DNA of 64,000 nucleotides from Scytonema sp. UIC 10036 (GTDB lineage Bacteria > Cyanobacteriota > Cyanobacteriia > Cyanobacteriales > Nostocaceae). This document shows, piece after piece, positions 25,978 to 35,629 of the stretch. A program made the position numbers and the translations under genes. Under the pieces are notes generated by a model. The model saw only the letters and a list, made by a program, of their open reading frames with translations. It did not search any database and was not told the origin of the DNA. Where the stretch lies: positions 124,001-188,000 of the forward strand of contig NZ_WJFC01000001.1 of the NCBI RefSeq assembly GCF_009725235.1, in the 5' to 3' direction. Position 1 is the first letter of the stretch; each line of letters opens with the position of its first letter.

Positions 25978-26690
25978 ATGAGTATCAGAAAAATTTTTGA
26001 TTGCTTAAGCATTACTCTTATTGCTGCATCTCCCGTAGCTTTGGGAGTAGTGTACGCCCAAACCAGCACATCTCAACTCAATCCCCTAATTATCTAACTT
26101 GGTTTGAAGATCGCGCCTTAGCCTTTCAATGGCAGTTAAGCAACCTCGACCTGAAAACTGCAAGCGATTTACTCCAGCATATTAAACAAGTCTTCAAGTC
26201 TACCGATTCCCATCTAATTGAAGTACAAATACGTATGTTAGAAGGCATATTTACTTACTATCAAGGCACAGACAGCAATGACATCAGTAAGATTAATCAA
26301 GCGCATCAAATTTTAGAGGAAGTCTGTCTTCAATTAGAGGAAATGGGTTTAAAACCAGATCTTTGGCAGGTACAACGGATTGTGATTTGGTGTCGTACTA
26401 GGTTAAATTATCCACCCCTCGAAATAGAAGCTTTAACAGCATCGACAAATCAGTTACTCGAACAAATCACCTCTTCCTTAACACCAGAAGACCAGGTATT
26501 TTATCTGTTGAATAAATGGACAGCAGATGAAGAATACATTGCTACAGAGATTAATCAGTTACAGCGTTTGCAACAAAGATTCATCACAAGTAATTTTTTA
26601 TTGCGCCCTTGGCTGCGCTTGCGGTTGATGCGAAGGCTGAATGCCTTAGTTGAGCATATTGATAAAACCACAAATCACAATTTCCAGTAA
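25978..26690 (+). pseudogene. secreted hypothetical protein, frameshifted after its signal peptide
   Basis: An ATG at 25978 encodes a convincing signal peptide, MSIRKIFDCLSITLIAASPV followed by ALGVVYAQ, then stops at TAA ~26095. The mature part continues in another frame from about 26070: SPNYLTWFEDRALAFQWQLS through to DKTTNHNF at 26690. A single-base change near AATCCCCTAATTATC would join them into a ~237-residue exported helical protein with TPR-like spacing. This is either a real inactivation or a sequencing error in the C run. The pair with the gene ending at 25975 suggests an operon. Confidence 0.65.
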
Positions 26691-26727
26691 AATCAAGACC
26701 TGAGGATTGTAAACAGGGAGACTCAGG

Positions 26728-27447
26728 TTGGCTACACTTGGTGTAAACATAGACCACATTGCCACCATTCGACAAGCGCGGCGGACAGTGGAACCAGACC
26801 CCGTAGCTGCGGCGGTACTCGCAGAATTAGGGGGTGCAGATGGCATTACCGTGCATCTGCGCGAAGACAGACGGCATATTCAAGAACGAGATGTGCGCTT
26901 ATTGCGTCAAACAGTAAGAACTCATCTCAACTTGGAAATGGCAGCTACAGATGAAATGGTTGCTATTGCCCTAGATATTAAACCCGATTATGTCACTCTC
27001 GTTCCAGAAAAGCGGGAGGAAGTCACCACAGAAGGTGGGCTGGATATCGTTGGTCAAATTGATAGAATGGAAGCAGTTGTCGATAAATTGCAAAGCGCTG
27101 GTATTCCAGTCAGTTTGTTTATCGATGCGGAACCATCACAAATTGAAGCTTCTGTCAAGATTCAAGCACAGTTTATTGAACTTCATACTGGGCGATACGC
27201 TGAAGCTAAAAATGAAACAACTCGTCAACAGGAGTTAACATTCCTGGCTAAAGGGTGCGAGCAAGCAATACAAGCAGGATTGCGAGTGAATGCCGGTCAC
27301 GGGCTAACTTATTGGAATGTCTTCCCAGTTGCTACTTTTCCTGGTATGGAAGAACTCAACATCGGGCATACCATTGTCAGTCGCGCTGTGTTAGTAGGTA
27401 TGGAAAGAGCAGTCCGTGAAATGAAACTAGCCATGCGAGGGGAATAG
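26728..27447 (+). CDS. pdxJ: pyridoxine 5'-phosphate synthase
   Basis: This 239-residue TIM-barrel enzyme makes pyridoxine 5'-phosphate from deoxyxylulose 5-phosphate and 1-amino-acetone 3-phosphate, the last step of de novo vitamin B6 synthesis. Family marks are [15 protein letters not shown] at the start, [28 protein letters not shown] and [12 protein letters not shown]. The start is a TTG at 26728: the conserved first strand leaves no room for another codon, and a GGGAG site sits seven bases upstream. The product cofactor PLP is what the decarboxylase at 9848 needs, but the genes are not linked. Confidence 0.95.
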   Translation: MATLGVNIDHIATIRQARRTVEPDPVAAAVLAELGGADGITVHLREDRRHIQERDVRLLRQTVRTHLNLEMAATDEMVAIALDIKPDYVTLVPEKREEVTTEGGLDIVGQIDRMEAVVDKLQSAGIPVSLFIDAEPSQIEASVKIQAQFIELHTGRYAEAKNETTRQQELTFLAKGCEQAIQAGLRVNAGHGLTYWNVFPVATFPGMEELNIGHTIVSRAVLVGMERAVREMKLAMRGE

Positions 27448-27513
27448 TGAACAGTGAACAGTGACCAGTGACCAGTGACCAATGACAACTGACAACTGAC
27501 AACTGATAACTGA
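27448..27513. repeat. short tandem heptamer repeats (AGTGAAC / AGTGACC / CAACTGA)
   Basis: About nine degenerate 7-base units follow directly after the pdxJ stop codon. They belong to the same class of cyanobacterial heptamer repeats seen at several other spots in the window. Confidence 0.85.
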
Positions 27514-27587
27514 AATAGAGGGGTTGTCAATGCGAAAATCCAAAAACTTGTTCGTATTTCACAAGTTAAATCGGAATTTAAACTTCT

Positions 27588-28250
27588 ATGAACGCGGAAC
27601 AATCTAACAACCTTCCTCTTTGGGTACAGGACAGAGACACAGTCATCGCAAATAGTGGTAACGCTGAATGGCGTTCTCAAACTCCACCAGATTACTCTGA
27701 GTCTGAAGAAGGGCTTGCAAAAGAAAGCAAAGCCAAGCATATTGAAGGTTCGCTCGAAGCGATTGTTCAAAATTTGGTGAGAACTTTTGAGATGGAAGCC
27801 TCTTTCAAGACAAACCCCTCTCAGTGGTTATCTGTTGTCAACGAGCACTTCCGCATGAGTAGCAATGGAGGTGCAGAATACACAGCATCAGATGTGATAA
27901 AGGCAGGCACTTATAATCTATTTATGCCGGATACAGAACATTACAAAGCTTCGGAAGAAACTTTTGAATCATCGGGTAAACTCTTCCGCACGGCATTTCC
28001 TAAAGGATTTTTGTGGGAAGTCTTAGAGGTTTTCTCCGGTCCCCCCAACGTAACATTTAAATGGCGGCATTGGGGAACTTTTAGCGGTTCATACAAAGAT
28101 TATGCGTCAACAGGGGAGACAGTGGAGATAGTCGGTATGAGCGTAGCCCGTGTCACTGATGATTTAAAAATTCTTTCGGTGGAACACTATTTTGACAACA
28201 GTCAGTTTCTGAAAAAGTTAACTGTTGCTAAAAAACAAACAACGACTTAG
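27588..28250 (+). CDS. SnoaL-like (NTF2-fold) protein
   Basis: This 220-residue soluble protein has an NTF2/SnoaL-like pattern: an N-terminal helical part, then NLFMPDTEHYKASEETFESS, and a C-terminal sheet with VTFKWRHWGTFSG and GETVEIVGMSVARV. Stand-alone SnoaL-like proteins bind small molecules or act as cyclases or isomerases; no substrate can be named. It precedes ycf54 by 36 bases on the same strand. Confidence 0.7.
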   Translation: MNAEQSNNLPLWVQDRDTVIANSGNAEWRSQTPPDYSESEEGLAKESKAKHIEGSLEAIVQNLVRTFEMEASFKTNPSQWLSVVNEHFRMSSNGGAEYTASDVIKAGTYNLFMPDTEHYKASEETFESSGKLFRTAFPKGFLWEVLEVFSGPPNVTFKWRHWGTFSGSYKDYASTGETVEIVGMSVARVTDDLKILSVEHYFDNSQFLKKLTVAKKQTTT

Positions 28251-28286
28251 TATTCATGATTAACTGCGATCGCGAGAAGACGAAAA

Positions 28287-28616
28287 ATGCAAAAATACTA
28301 TTACGTGTTGGCAAGTCAACGATTTTTACTTGAAGAAGAACCCATGGAGGAAGTTCTCAAAGAACGCACCCGTCATTATCACGAACAAGAAAAAGAAATA
28401 GATTTTTGGGTGGTTAAGCAACCAGCTTTTCTAGAAGCGCCTCAAATGGCAGCAATCAAGGCAAAATGTCCCCAACCCGCAGTGGCAATTATTTCTACTG
28501 ATTCCCAATTTATTACCTGGTTGAAACTACGATTGGAGTACGTCATCACTGGCGAATTTCAAGCTCCTTCCCCAGAAATCCCTGATGCTTTAGCATCTGT
28601 TGTTACCGTATCCTAA
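28287..28616 (+). CDS. ycf54: Ycf54, Mg-protoporphyrin ester cyclase assembly subunit
   Basis: This 109-residue protein matches Ycf54 (DUF2488): YYYVLASQRFLLEEEPMEEV, ERTRHYHEQEKEIDFW and SQFITWLKLRLEYV. Ycf54 is needed for activity or stability of the AcsF/ChlA oxidative cyclase that forms ring E of chlorophyll. Its presence marks the host as an oxygenic phototroph. A TGTAGAGAC hairpin follows the gene. Confidence 0.93.
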   Translation: MQKYYYVLASQRFLLEEEPMEEVLKERTRHYHEQEKEIDFWVVKQPAFLEAPQMAAIKAKCPQPAVAIISTDSQFITWLKLRLEYVITGEFQAPSPEIPDALASVVTVS

Positions 28617-28618
28617 AT

Positions 28619-28648
28619 GTAGAGACGCGCTATGGCGCGTCTTTACAC
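28619..28648 (+). terminator. TGTAGAGACGCGC hairpin after ycf54
   Basis: Arms TGTAGAGACGCGC and GCGCGTCTTTACA form a 13-base stem with one mismatch and a 4-base loop. It lies in the short gap after ycf54 and may terminate or stabilise the transcript; the family is also a dispersed repeat. Confidence 0.55.
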
Positions 28649-28675
28649 TATAAATTAGAAAAAAAGAATAAAATC

Positions 28676-29338
28676 ATGTATCAAGCTATTGCCCGGACAT
28701 TTACAAAATCTTTAATCAGTAGTTTATTGCTAGCATTTAGCGGCTTGATTGCTGGTGTAGATGCCGCCATTGCTCAGTCACAAAATTTACCGATCTGTCA
28801 ATCTCCCGGTGCTGGTGAATATCTTTTATTGGTCATTAGTCCCACATCAAGTAATCAAAATCAGTTGCGTAGTGCATTACCAGGAGAACTTAAGACAATC
28901 ACTTGCAGGTATTTAAAAGATACGGTAGTAACGCGGATAGGTGGATTTCGCAACATAGACGATGCTAATCGCTGGGCTAGGTACATCAGCACCGTTGTCG
29001 GGCTATCTGCTATCATCACAACTCGACCAGCAGATGGCGCACCATCTCGAAACGATAACCAAAGCGTCAGCTATAAACCCCAACAATTGGGAGAGGGTTA
29101 TGCTGTATTAGTTGATTACTATAACCGCCCAGAAGTTGCCAATCAAGTCCAGGAAGTGGTAGGAAGAGATGTAGGTTTTGCTACCTACGGACAACGTCCT
29201 TACTTATTAGCTGTTTACACAAGTAATCAAAAAGATGCATACACTACATTACAAAAGCTAAGCGAACAAGGCTTTTCTGCTGTACTGGTAGATAGTCGAA
29301 AAGTGTTGCTGTTACGCTCAGCTGTACGCTTGCAGTAA
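28676..29338 (+). CDS. secreted hypothetical protein with SPOR-like repeats
   Basis: This 220-residue protein has a signal peptide ending near GVDAAIAQ (~34). The mature part holds two similar ~80-residue units: GEYLLLVISPTS ... TRIGGFRNIDDANRWARYI and GYAVLVDYYNRPEVANQV ... YTTLQKLSEQGFSAVLV. These resemble SPOR-type beta-alpha-beta peptidoglycan-binding repeats. The role is unknown; periplasmic or cell-wall location is likely. Confidence 0.7.
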   Translation: MYQAIARTFTKSLISSLLLAFSGLIAGVDAAIAQSQNLPICQSPGAGEYLLLVISPTSSNQNQLRSALPGELKTITCRYLKDTVVTRIGGFRNIDDANRWARYISTVVGLSAIITTRPADGAPSRNDNQSVSYKPQQLGEGYAVLVDYYNRPEVANQVQEVVGRDVGFATYGQRPYLLAVYTSNQKDAYTTLQKLSEQGFSAVLVDSRKVLLLRSAVRLQ

Positions 29339-29376
29339 ATTTGTCATTTGTCATTTGTCGTTTGTTATGAATTATT

Positions 29377-29440
29377 CTCCCTTGTCTCCCTTGTCTCCCT
29401 TGTCTCCCTTGTCTCCCTTGTCCCCCTTGTCCCCCTTGTC
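29377..29440. repeat. 9-base tandem repeat CTCCCTTGT x ~7
   Basis: About seven head-to-tail copies of CTCCCTTGT lie here; later units change to CCCCCTTGT. They follow a short run of TTTGTCA heptamers (29341-29360) and sit between convergent genes. Confidence 0.9.
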
Positions 29441-29445
29441 ACTGA

Positions 29446-29919
29446 TTAAGGATTAACAACTAGTACGCCGGTAGACCTAGCTAACCATGATATGGTTATA
29501 CCTAACGCTGAACCGGCTATAACTTGAACGGGTGTATGTCCCAACAATTCCTTGAGTCGATCGCCGTTAAAATTGGGGTGTTCGTGAAATAATTCATCAA
29601 TCATTTGATTGAGGATGCGAGCTTGCTTGCCTGCAGCTTGTCTCACTCCGGCTGCATCGTACATGACAATGATGGCAAAAACAACGGCAACTGCGAATTC
29701 GGAAGAAGCCCAACCTAAAGTTTGTCCGATACCAGCTGCTAGGGCTGTAACCAAAGCTGAATGAGCGCTCGGCATTCCTCCTGTAGTTACAAGAACATTG
29801 ATGTTAAGTTTGCGATTTTTCACTAACTCAATAACCAACTTCAGCCCTTGAGCAATCAAACTAGATATTAGAGCTACGAACAGCACTCGGTTTTCTAAAA
29901 TGTCACTTATGTCTTGCAT
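29446..29919 (-). CDS. divergent PAP2-family membrane protein (DUF212)
   Basis: This 157-residue integral membrane protein belongs to the DUF212 group of acid phosphatase/vanadium-dependent haloperoxidase relatives: TTGGMPSAHSALVTALAAGI (~45-64), IVMYDAAGVRQAAGKQA (~84-100) and LLGHTPVQVIAGSALGI. It may be a lipid or isoprenyl-diphosphate phosphatase. In cyanobacteria it commonly follows folD and crtE, as here, fitting isoprenoid-phosphate turnover. Confidence 0.88.
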   Translation of the reverse strand: MQDISDILENRVLFVALISSLIAQGLKLVIELVKNRKLNINVLVTTGGMPSAHSALVTALAAGIGQTLGWASSEFAVAVVFAIIVMYDAAGVRQAAGKQARILNQMIDELFHEHPNFNGDRLKELLGHTPVQVIAGSALGITISWLARSTGVLVVNP

Positions 29920-29925
29920 AGTATT

Positions 29926-29957
29926 TATGAATTATGAATTATGAATTATGAATTATG
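29926..29957. repeat. TATGAAT heptamer repeat
   Basis: Four to five tandem 7-base units (TATGAAT) lie upstream of the DUF212 gene. Confidence 0.85.
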
Positions 29958-30020
29958 AAAAGAAATATGAATGATAAATGGTGACTTGTAAAGTCGTCTT
30001 TCATCATTCATTTTCATTAT

Positions 30021-30947
30021 CTAGCGATCGCGTGTTATTATAAAGTGTGCGATCGCAATCAATGCTTGTGCTTTTGCGCCAAAAGGTTCCAGTTCAGCAC
30101 AAGCCTCTTCAATCAGTTGTTGAGCTTTTGCGCGAGATTCTTCTATTCCCCAAAGGCTGGGATATGTAACTTTATTAGCTTTTAGGTCTTTGCCAGCCGT
30201 TTTCCCTAATTGCTCAGCCGTCGCAGTGATATCTAGAATGTCATCGATAATTTGAAAAGCCAGCCCAATATTTTGGGAATAGCGAGATAGGCGTTGCTCT
30301 TCTTCTGCTGTTGCTCCTGCCAAAATCCCACCACAAACGACACAAGCTTCCAAAAGAGCACCCGTCTTGTGGCTGTGAATAAAATTTAATGTTTCCAGAG
30401 GAGTATCCGTTTTACCCTCCGATTCCAAATCAAGCACTTGACCGCCTACTAATCCAGTTGCTCCAGTTGCTTGACCCAATCGAGCAATAACCCTTAACAC
30501 CCGTTCTCCAGGAACGTTTTGAGTTTGGTCTGCAACATGCTCAAAAGCATAGGCGAGTAAACCGTCTCCAGCTAAAATCGCAATATCCTCGCCATACACT
30601 TTATGGTTAGTCAGCTTACCGCGTCGATAGTCGTCGTTATCCATTGCGGGTAAATCGTCGTGAATTAACGACATCGTGTGGATCATCTCCACAGCAACGG
30701 CAGTCGGCAGAGCCATTTCAATAGTACCACCAAGCATCTCATTGGTAGTCAGACATAGAATTGGGCGCAAGCGCTTCCCACCAGCAAGTAGGGAATAGCG
30801 CATGGCTTCATATATTTTTTCTGGATAACGCACGGGTACAGCCTTATCCAAAGCTTCATCACAAAGCTGTTTTTTCTCTTTGAGATAAGCTAACAGGTCA
30901 AATTTACCTTCCTGTGCAGTTGTCTGAATATTATCTGCTGCTACCAT
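30021..30947 (-). CDS. crtE: geranylgeranyl diphosphate synthase
   Basis: This 308-residue trans-prenyltransferase has the first Asp-rich motif [14 protein letters not shown] (~97-110) and the second, DDILD, near 235, flanked by GGKRLRP and [12 protein letters not shown]. It condenses isopentenyl diphosphate units to make C20-PP for carotenoids, phytol and quinones. The gene order folD-crtE-DUF212 is conserved in cyanobacteria. It lies about 150 bases downstream of folD, separated by heptamer repeats. Confidence 0.93.
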   Translation of the reverse strand: MVAADNIQTTAQEGKFDLLAYLKEKKQLCDEALDKAVPVRYPEKIYEAMRYSLLAGGKRLRPILCLTTNEMLGGTIEMALPTAVAVEMIHTMSLIHDDLPAMDNDDYRRGKLTNHKVYGEDIAILAGDGLLAYAFEHVADQTQNVPGERVLRVIARLGQATGATGLVGGQVLDLESEGKTDTPLETLNFIHSHKTGALLEACVVCGGILAGATAEEEQRLSRYSQNIGLAFQIIDDILDITATAEQLGKTAGKDLKANKVTYPSLWGIEESRAKAQQLIEEACAELEPFGAKAQALIAIAHFIITRDR

Positions 30948-31000
30948 CCTTAATTATCCTTGATGTTCCGTTGTCTACGTAACAATTTTACGGGAAAGCG

Positions 31001-31098
31001 TCATTTGTCATTCGTTAAGTGTCATTAGTCATTCGTCAAGTGTCATTTGTTGTTTGTAAATGACCAAGAACAAATGACTAATGACAAAGGACTAATGA
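31001..31098. repeat. heptamer repeat array between crtE and folD, partly self-complementary
   Basis: TCATTTG/TCATTCG/TTAAGTG-type units on the left pair with ACAAATGAC/TAATGAC units on the right, so the array can fold into a long imperfect hairpin. The folD stop codon lies against its edge. A near copy of this array is inserted inside the mutS reading frame at 40562-40680. Confidence 0.85.
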
Positions 31099-31977
31099 CT
31101 AATTTTGTAAATTTTGCCTGTAGCTGTTGACAGTATTTTGCATCAACATAGCTACAGTCATTAGACCTACGCCGCCAGGAACTGGTGTGAGAAATTCCGC
31201 AACTCCAGCAACTCCTTCAAAGTGAACATCACCTACAAGGCGACTGTTACCACTTGAGTCTGTCACGCGATTGATCCCTACGTCTACCACAACAGCACCC
31301 GGTTTTACCATGTCAGCAGTAATGAATTCTGGACGACCTACTGCTGCAACTAGAATATCAGCATTCTTTGCGATGGCAGGTAAATTTTGCGATCGCGAAT
31401 GAGCGACTGTCACGGTAGCATCTGCTTCCAGTAGCATTAAAGCCAAAGGTTTACCCACTAGAATGCTGCGTCCCACTACCACTGCTTGCTTACCTTGTAC
31501 GGGAATTTTATATTCTTCCAGTAAACTCATGATGCCAGCAGGAGTGCAACTGCGTAAACCCGTTTCACCCCGCACCAGCCGTCCCAAGTTTACGGGATGC
31601 AAGCCGTCAGCATCTTTATCTGGAGCAATTTGATACAATAAGTGCTGGGCATTCAAGTGATTGGGGAGAGGCAGTTGTATAAGAATACCATCCACTTGCT
31701 CCGAATCGTTGAGTGCAGCAATAACTTCCTCCAGTTCAGTTTCAGTCGTTTCTGTAGGAAAATGCCTACCAAAAGACGCAATACCAATCTTCTTACAGGC
31801 GCGTTCCTTTCCACGTACATACGCTGCTGATGCCGGATTATCACCCACCATCAGCACTGCCAATCCGGGCGGGCGTCCTATTTTGGGTTGAGCTTCTTTA
31901 ATGACAGCAGAAAGCTCTTGCTGAATTTTTTCTGCCTTAGCTTTACCATCAAGAAGTTTGGCTGTTTTTGTATCCAT
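31099..31977 (-). CDS. folD: bifunctional methylenetetrahydrofolate dehydrogenase / cyclohydrolase
   Basis: This 292-residue enzyme interconverts methylene-, methenyl- and 10-formyl-tetrahydrofolate. Visible motifs are [14 protein letters not shown] with the catalytic Lys, [35 protein letters not shown] (dinucleotide binding) and [14 protein letters not shown]. The frame extends upstream to 32037, but [11 protein letters not shown] at 31977 is the normal family start. Confidence 0.95.
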   Translation of the reverse strand: MDTKTAKLLDGKAKAEKIQQELSAVIKEAQPKIGRPPGLAVLMVGDNPASAAYVRGKERACKKIGIASFGRHFPTETTETELEEVIAALNDSEQVDGILIQLPLPNHLNAQHLLYQIAPDKDADGLHPVNLGRLVRGETGLRSCTPAGIMSLLEEYKIPVQGKQAVVVGRSILVGKPLALMLLEADATVTVAHSRSQNLPAIAKNADILVAAVGRPEFITADMVKPGAVVVDVGINRVTDSSGNSRLVGDVHFEGVAGVAEFLTPVPGGVGLMTVAMLMQNTVNSYRQNLQN

Positions 31978-32269
31978 CACGATTCTTAGAAGAAGAACGC
32001 TACGCAGTGGCATTGCCATATAATGCACAATTCGCATTCGCGCTTAAACACCACATTCAATATCTTCTCAGATTGCTTGTAAGTAGGTAGGCAAAGATAA
32101 AACCAACTCTGTAAAGAAATGTAACAATAGCTGGATTGGGAATTGGTCATCGGGCATCGGGCATTGTTGAAAGCTATTCAATTCCCCATGCCCATTGCCC
32201 ATTGCCCCAAGATATAAATTGTCACTAGCCGATCCCTGATGCCAAAATTGGCAAGGACAGGTATTGATT

Positions 32270-32677
32270 ATGCAAAAAATGAAAAATTTAAATATATTGT
32301 TTTTGTATCAGCACGGCATAGTTTTATCCTTACGCTTGGGATTGACAGTTCTCCTTCTGACAGGGGTGTTCAGTTGCACGAATTTGAGTCGGTATGGCTG
32401 GAACACAATAGGAGCCAATATTACCCCCATTCAGGAAATCAAACCACAAAAAGAGGATGATGCGACAGTCTACATACAAGGAAAAGTCGAGAAACGAGTC
32501 TCATTGTTAAAGCGGCTAGCATATCAAATTAACGACTCTACAGGTAAAGTGTGGGTAATTAGCAATGAAACTGGTATAAAAGAGGGAGATAAAGTGGTTT
32601 TTAAAGGTAAAATACGCTACCAGTCTATCCTCATTGCAGGGAAAGAGTACGGAGAAGTGTATTTAGAGGAAGAGTAA
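32270..32677 (+). CDS. putative lipoprotein with OB-like domain
   Basis: This 135-residue protein has an N-terminal hydrophobic segment and a possible lipobox VFSC (Cys36), then a small beta-rich domain: DATVYIQGKVEKRVSLL, DSTGKVWVISNETGIKEGDK and VVFKGKIRY. That pattern resembles an OB-fold nucleic-acid or ligand-binding barrel. ATG 32270 is used; a GGACAGG sequence upstream may be its ribosome site. The function is unknown. Confidence 0.65.
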   Translation: MQKMKNLNILFLYQHGIVLSLRLGLTVLLLTGVFSCTNLSRYGWNTIGANITPIQEIKPQKEDDATVYIQGKVEKRVSLLKRLAYQINDSTGKVWVISNETGIKEGDKVVFKGKIRYQSILIAGKEYGEVYLEEE

Positions 32678-32686
32678 GTATAATTT

Positions 32687-32801
32687 GTTATTGGTTAGTG
32701 GTTAGTGGTTATTGGTTAGTGGTTAGTGGTTAGTAGCTACCAACAACCAACAACCAACAACTAACCACTAACAACCAACAACCAACAACCAACAACTAAC
32801 C
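32687..32801. repeat. GGTTAGT / CCAACAA heptamer array forming a giant hairpin
   Basis: Left half: tandem GGTTAGT/GGTTATT units. Right half: tandem CCAACAA/CTAACCA units, the reverse complement. The halves can pair over ~45 bases, immediately upstream of the NUDIX start codon. Confidence 0.85.
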
Positions 32802-33248
32802 ATGCAAGTACAAGTTGCGATCGCGATACTCTACCGAGAAAATAAATTTCTCATGCAATTGCGGGATAACAAACCCAATCTTCTCTATCCGGGACACTGG
32901 GCGTTTTTTGGCGGACATATGGAACCGGGCGAAACCCCAGAGGAAGCAGTACAGCGAGAAATTTTAGAAGAAATAGGTTACACTTTACCACCAACCTTTT
33001 CCAAGTTCGGCTGCTATTCTGATGAAATAGCCCTTCGTCACGTTTTCCATGCACCGCTATTAGTAGAATTAGATCGATTAGTTCTGAATGAAGGTTGGGA
33101 CATGGGTTTAGTAGCGCCAGAATACGTTCAGCAAGGGAGTTGCTACTCAGCAGTTGCAGGAGAAGTTAGACCAATAGGAGCAGTCCATCAACGTATTCTG
33201 TTAGATTTTATAAAGAAAAAACCTATGGCGATCGCTAATGCTGAATAA
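32802..33248 (+). CDS. NUDIX hydrolase
   Basis: This 148-residue protein has a complete NUDIX box at ~38-60: G-x5-E-x7-REILEEIG (GGHMEPGETPEEAVQREI on). It hydrolyses nucleoside diphosphate derivatives, possibly oxidised nucleotides; the substrate is not defined by sequence. No ribosome site is seen because the start codon abuts the heptamer hairpin array. Confidence 0.9.
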   Translation: MQVQVAIAILYRENKFLMQLRDNKPNLLYPGHWAFFGGHMEPGETPEEAVQREILEEIGYTLPPTFSKFGCYSDEIALRHVFHAPLLVELDRLVLNEGWDMGLVAPEYVQQGSCYSAVAGEVRPIGAVHQRILLDFIKKKPMAIANAE

Positions 33249-33254
33249 TTAACA

Positions 33255-33298
33255 CCCATTAGCCATTAGCCATTAGCCATTAGCCATTAGCCATTAGC
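33255..33298. repeat. CCATTAG heptamer repeat x6
   Basis: Six near-perfect tandem CCATTAG units lie between the NUDIX and AI-2E-family genes. Confidence 0.9.
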
Positions 33299-33307
33299 AA
33301 ATCATTA

Positions 33308-34426
33308 ATGAATACAAACAAACTACCACAATGGTTAAGTCTGGGCTTAGCGTTTCCCCTCGCGATCCTCAACGCTTGGGTGTTGCTTCAGGTTGTACAG
33401 TACTTCCAACCCCTAGTCAGCATTCTTGTTGCCGCCCTCTTGCTAGCTTTTGTTTTAGATTATCCAATTCGGTTTTTCCAAAAACAAGGCATAAATCGTA
33501 ACTTTGCTATTGTCAGTGTTCTGCTGTTAGCTGTAATAATTGTTGGGGCTTTGGCTGTTACCTTAGTTCCCTTGATTCTGGAACAGCTCAACGAACTAGT
33601 GAATTTTTTGCCCAATTGGATTGATTCTGGAACACAACAAATTCAAGCCTTTCAAACCTGGATTGCTACCCAAGCCGCAACCCAAGAACTCCCGGTTAAT
33701 TTAAGTAATTTAGTCACTCAACTGTTAGATAGATTTTCCAACCAACTTCAGTCATTAACAGGTCAAATCCTTGGTTTTGCAGTGGATACGATTGGTAGTT
33801 TAGTTAATGTACTGCTGACAGTCGTTATCACCATCTATTTAATACTTAATGGAGAAAAACTTTGGGATGGAATTTTTCAGTGGTTTCCTCCTTACATTAG
33901 CTCACCAGTCAGGCAATTATTACGTGAAGATTTCCAAAATTATTTTATTGGTCAAGCAATCTTAGGTGCATTGCTAGCAGTGATACTCATACTCATCTTT
34001 TTGGCACTGCGAATTCCCCTAGCTTTACTTTTTGGAATTGGAATTGGGTTTTTCTCCCTCTTTCCTTTTGGTACGGGTATAGGGATTGCAATAGTCAGCC
34101 TATTAATTGGATTGCAAAATTTTTGGTTGGGGGTAGAAGTTTTAGCTGTTGCTGTACTTGTGGATCAAATTAATACTAATTTTGTAGCTCCTCGAATTTT
34201 AGGGAATTTGACAGGCTTGAACCCTGTTTGGGTTGTTATTTCCTTATTGGTAGGCGCAAAACTTGGAGGATTATTAGGTTTGTTGGTTGCTATACCCATA
34301 GCTAGTTTTATCAAAGATGTAGTAGATAGCTGGCGTAATGGAGGCTTTAGAGATCCACTTACTGAGAACGTCTCAAGTGACGGCGTGCCGTCTGGAAAAT
34401 CGGCAAATGTAGTTTTGGAGCGATAA
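33308..34426 (+). CDS. AI-2E family (UPF0118) membrane transporter
   Basis: This 372-residue protein has ~7-8 TM helices. The N-terminal pair (LGLAFPLAILNAWVLLQVV) is followed by a large soluble loop, and the C-terminal helices include the family motif GLNPVWVVISLLVGAKLGG. Family members export autoinducer-2 or act as Na+/H+ antiporters; the substrate here is unknown. Confidence 0.88.
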   Translation: MNTNKLPQWLSLGLAFPLAILNAWVLLQVVQYFQPLVSILVAALLLAFVLDYPIRFFQKQGINRNFAIVSVLLLAVIIVGALAVTLVPLILEQLNELVNFLPNWIDSGTQQIQAFQTWIATQAATQELPVNLSNLVTQLLDRFSNQLQSLTGQILGFAVDTIGSLVNVLLTVVITIYLILNGEKLWDGIFQWFPPYISSPVRQLLREDFQNYFIGQAILGALLAVILILIFLALRIPLALLFGIGIGFFSLFPFGTGIGIAIVSLLIGLQNFWLGVEVLAVAVLVDQINTNFVAPRILGNLTGLNPVWVVISLLVGAKLGGLLGLLVAIPIASFIKDVVDSWRNGGFRDPLTENVSSDGVPSGKSANVVLER

Positions 34427-34456
34427 TTTAGATGATAAATAATCGAGGGGATGCAG

Positions 34457-35629
34457 ATGGAAGGTAAAAGATTTATCCACAGCTTGCGATTGGAAAACCT
34501 CTTATCTTATGGAAGTGAAGCAGAAGAAATTGAATTACAACCATTGAATGTATTAATTGGTTCTAATGCATCTGGTAAATCGAATTTGATTGAAGCACTG
34601 AACATTTTAAAGGCTACACCTACAGACCTACTAGTTCCATTTCGTCAAGGAGGAGGTATTAGTGAGTTTTTTTGGAAAGGTGATAAGAATAGTTCCTCGG
34701 CAAAAATAGAAGCGATTATTAACAAACATCAAGATATCGAATCATTACGATATTGGTTAAACTTTACTATAGTTGGACAAAAACTTGAGTTGCTTGATGA
34801 AGCCATTGCCAGTGCATCTATTAATAATAATATCAGAGATGAAAGTTTTTTTTACTATCGCTTTGGTATAGATGAACCAATTTTAATGACTAGGAGGATA
34901 GCACCAAAATCGGATGACGAAAAATGGTATAATCAAGGAACTGGTGTGTCATTCAGCAACAACCAATCAATATTATCTCAATTACAAGAACCACGTAAAT
35001 ACCCTGAGATAGGATATCTTCAAAAACAATTTTCAAAAATCTGCTTATATCGTGAATTACTAACAGGTCGTTCTAGTGAATTAAGGAGTCCTCAAAAAGT
35101 TGATTTACCCGAACATCCTGTTTTAGAAGATGGAAGTAATTTGGGACTTGTTCTAAATAATTTACAACATCAGTTAGGAAGTAGAAAAATTATTGATAAA
35201 CTGAAAAAATTTTATAATGCCGTAGAAGAGATTAGTATAAAAATATATGGTGGTACAGTACAAATATTTATCCGTGAGGAAGGACTGACTCAACCAATTC
35301 CCGCAAATCGTTTATCTGATGGAACATTACGGTATTTATTTTTAATGGCTTTACTTCTCGATCCAACTCCACCACCTCTTATCTGTATTGAAGAACCAGA
35401 AATAGGTCTGCATCCAGATATTCTACCTACAATTGCTGAGATGCTTATTGAAGCATCTCAAAGAACACAACTGATTGTCACAACTCATTCTGATGCTTTA
35501 GTTTCTGCAATTCCACCGGAATCGGTGTTGGTTTGTGAAAGAGATGATAAAGGAACTCATTTACATCGTCTTGAACCAGAGAAGTTAAAAAATTGGGGCT
35601 CTTGCGTACTTAGCGTGCTAAAATTGTAG
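34457..35629 (+). CDS. AAA ATPase (SMC/RecF/OLD-like, AAA_21 type)
   Basis: This 390-residue ATPase has Walker A GSNASGKSN at ~36-44, an LSDG signature (~281-284), Walker B CIEEPEIGLHPD (~305-316) and a His switch TTHSDAL. The central region replaces a coiled coil, as in small RloA/AAA_21 proteins often linked to defence or repair. No nuclease or TOPRIM domain is fused or adjacent, so this may be a stand-alone ATPase. The second ATG (34457) is chosen because it lies six bases from GAGGGG. Confidence 0.82.
   Translation: MEGKRFIHSLRLENLLSYGSEAEEIELQPLNVLIGSNASGKSNLIEALNILKATPTDLLVPFRQGGGISEFFWKGDKNSSSAKIEAIINKHQDIESLRYWLNFTIVGQKLELLDEAIASASINNNIRDESFFYYRFGIDEPILMTRRIAPKSDDEKWYNQGTGVSFSNNQSILSQLQEPRKYPEIGYLQKQFSKICLYRELLTGRSSELRSPQKVDLPEHPVLEDGSNLGLVLNNLQHQLGSRKIIDKLKKFYNAVEEISIKIYGGTVQIFIREEGLTQPIPANRLSDGTLRYLFLMALLLDPTPPPLICIEEPEIGLHPDILPTIAEMLIEASQRTQLIVTTHSDALVSAIPPESVLVCERDDKGTHLHRLEPEKLKNWGSCVLSVLKL

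Noticed and set aside
31978..32037. Longer N-terminus for FolD
   Set aside because: The extra 20 residues are not family-like; ATG 31977 is the normal start.
32687..33298. Possible CRISPR or phage arm from repeated GGTTAGT/CCATTAG
   Set aside because: Seven-base units without spacers are short tandem repeats.
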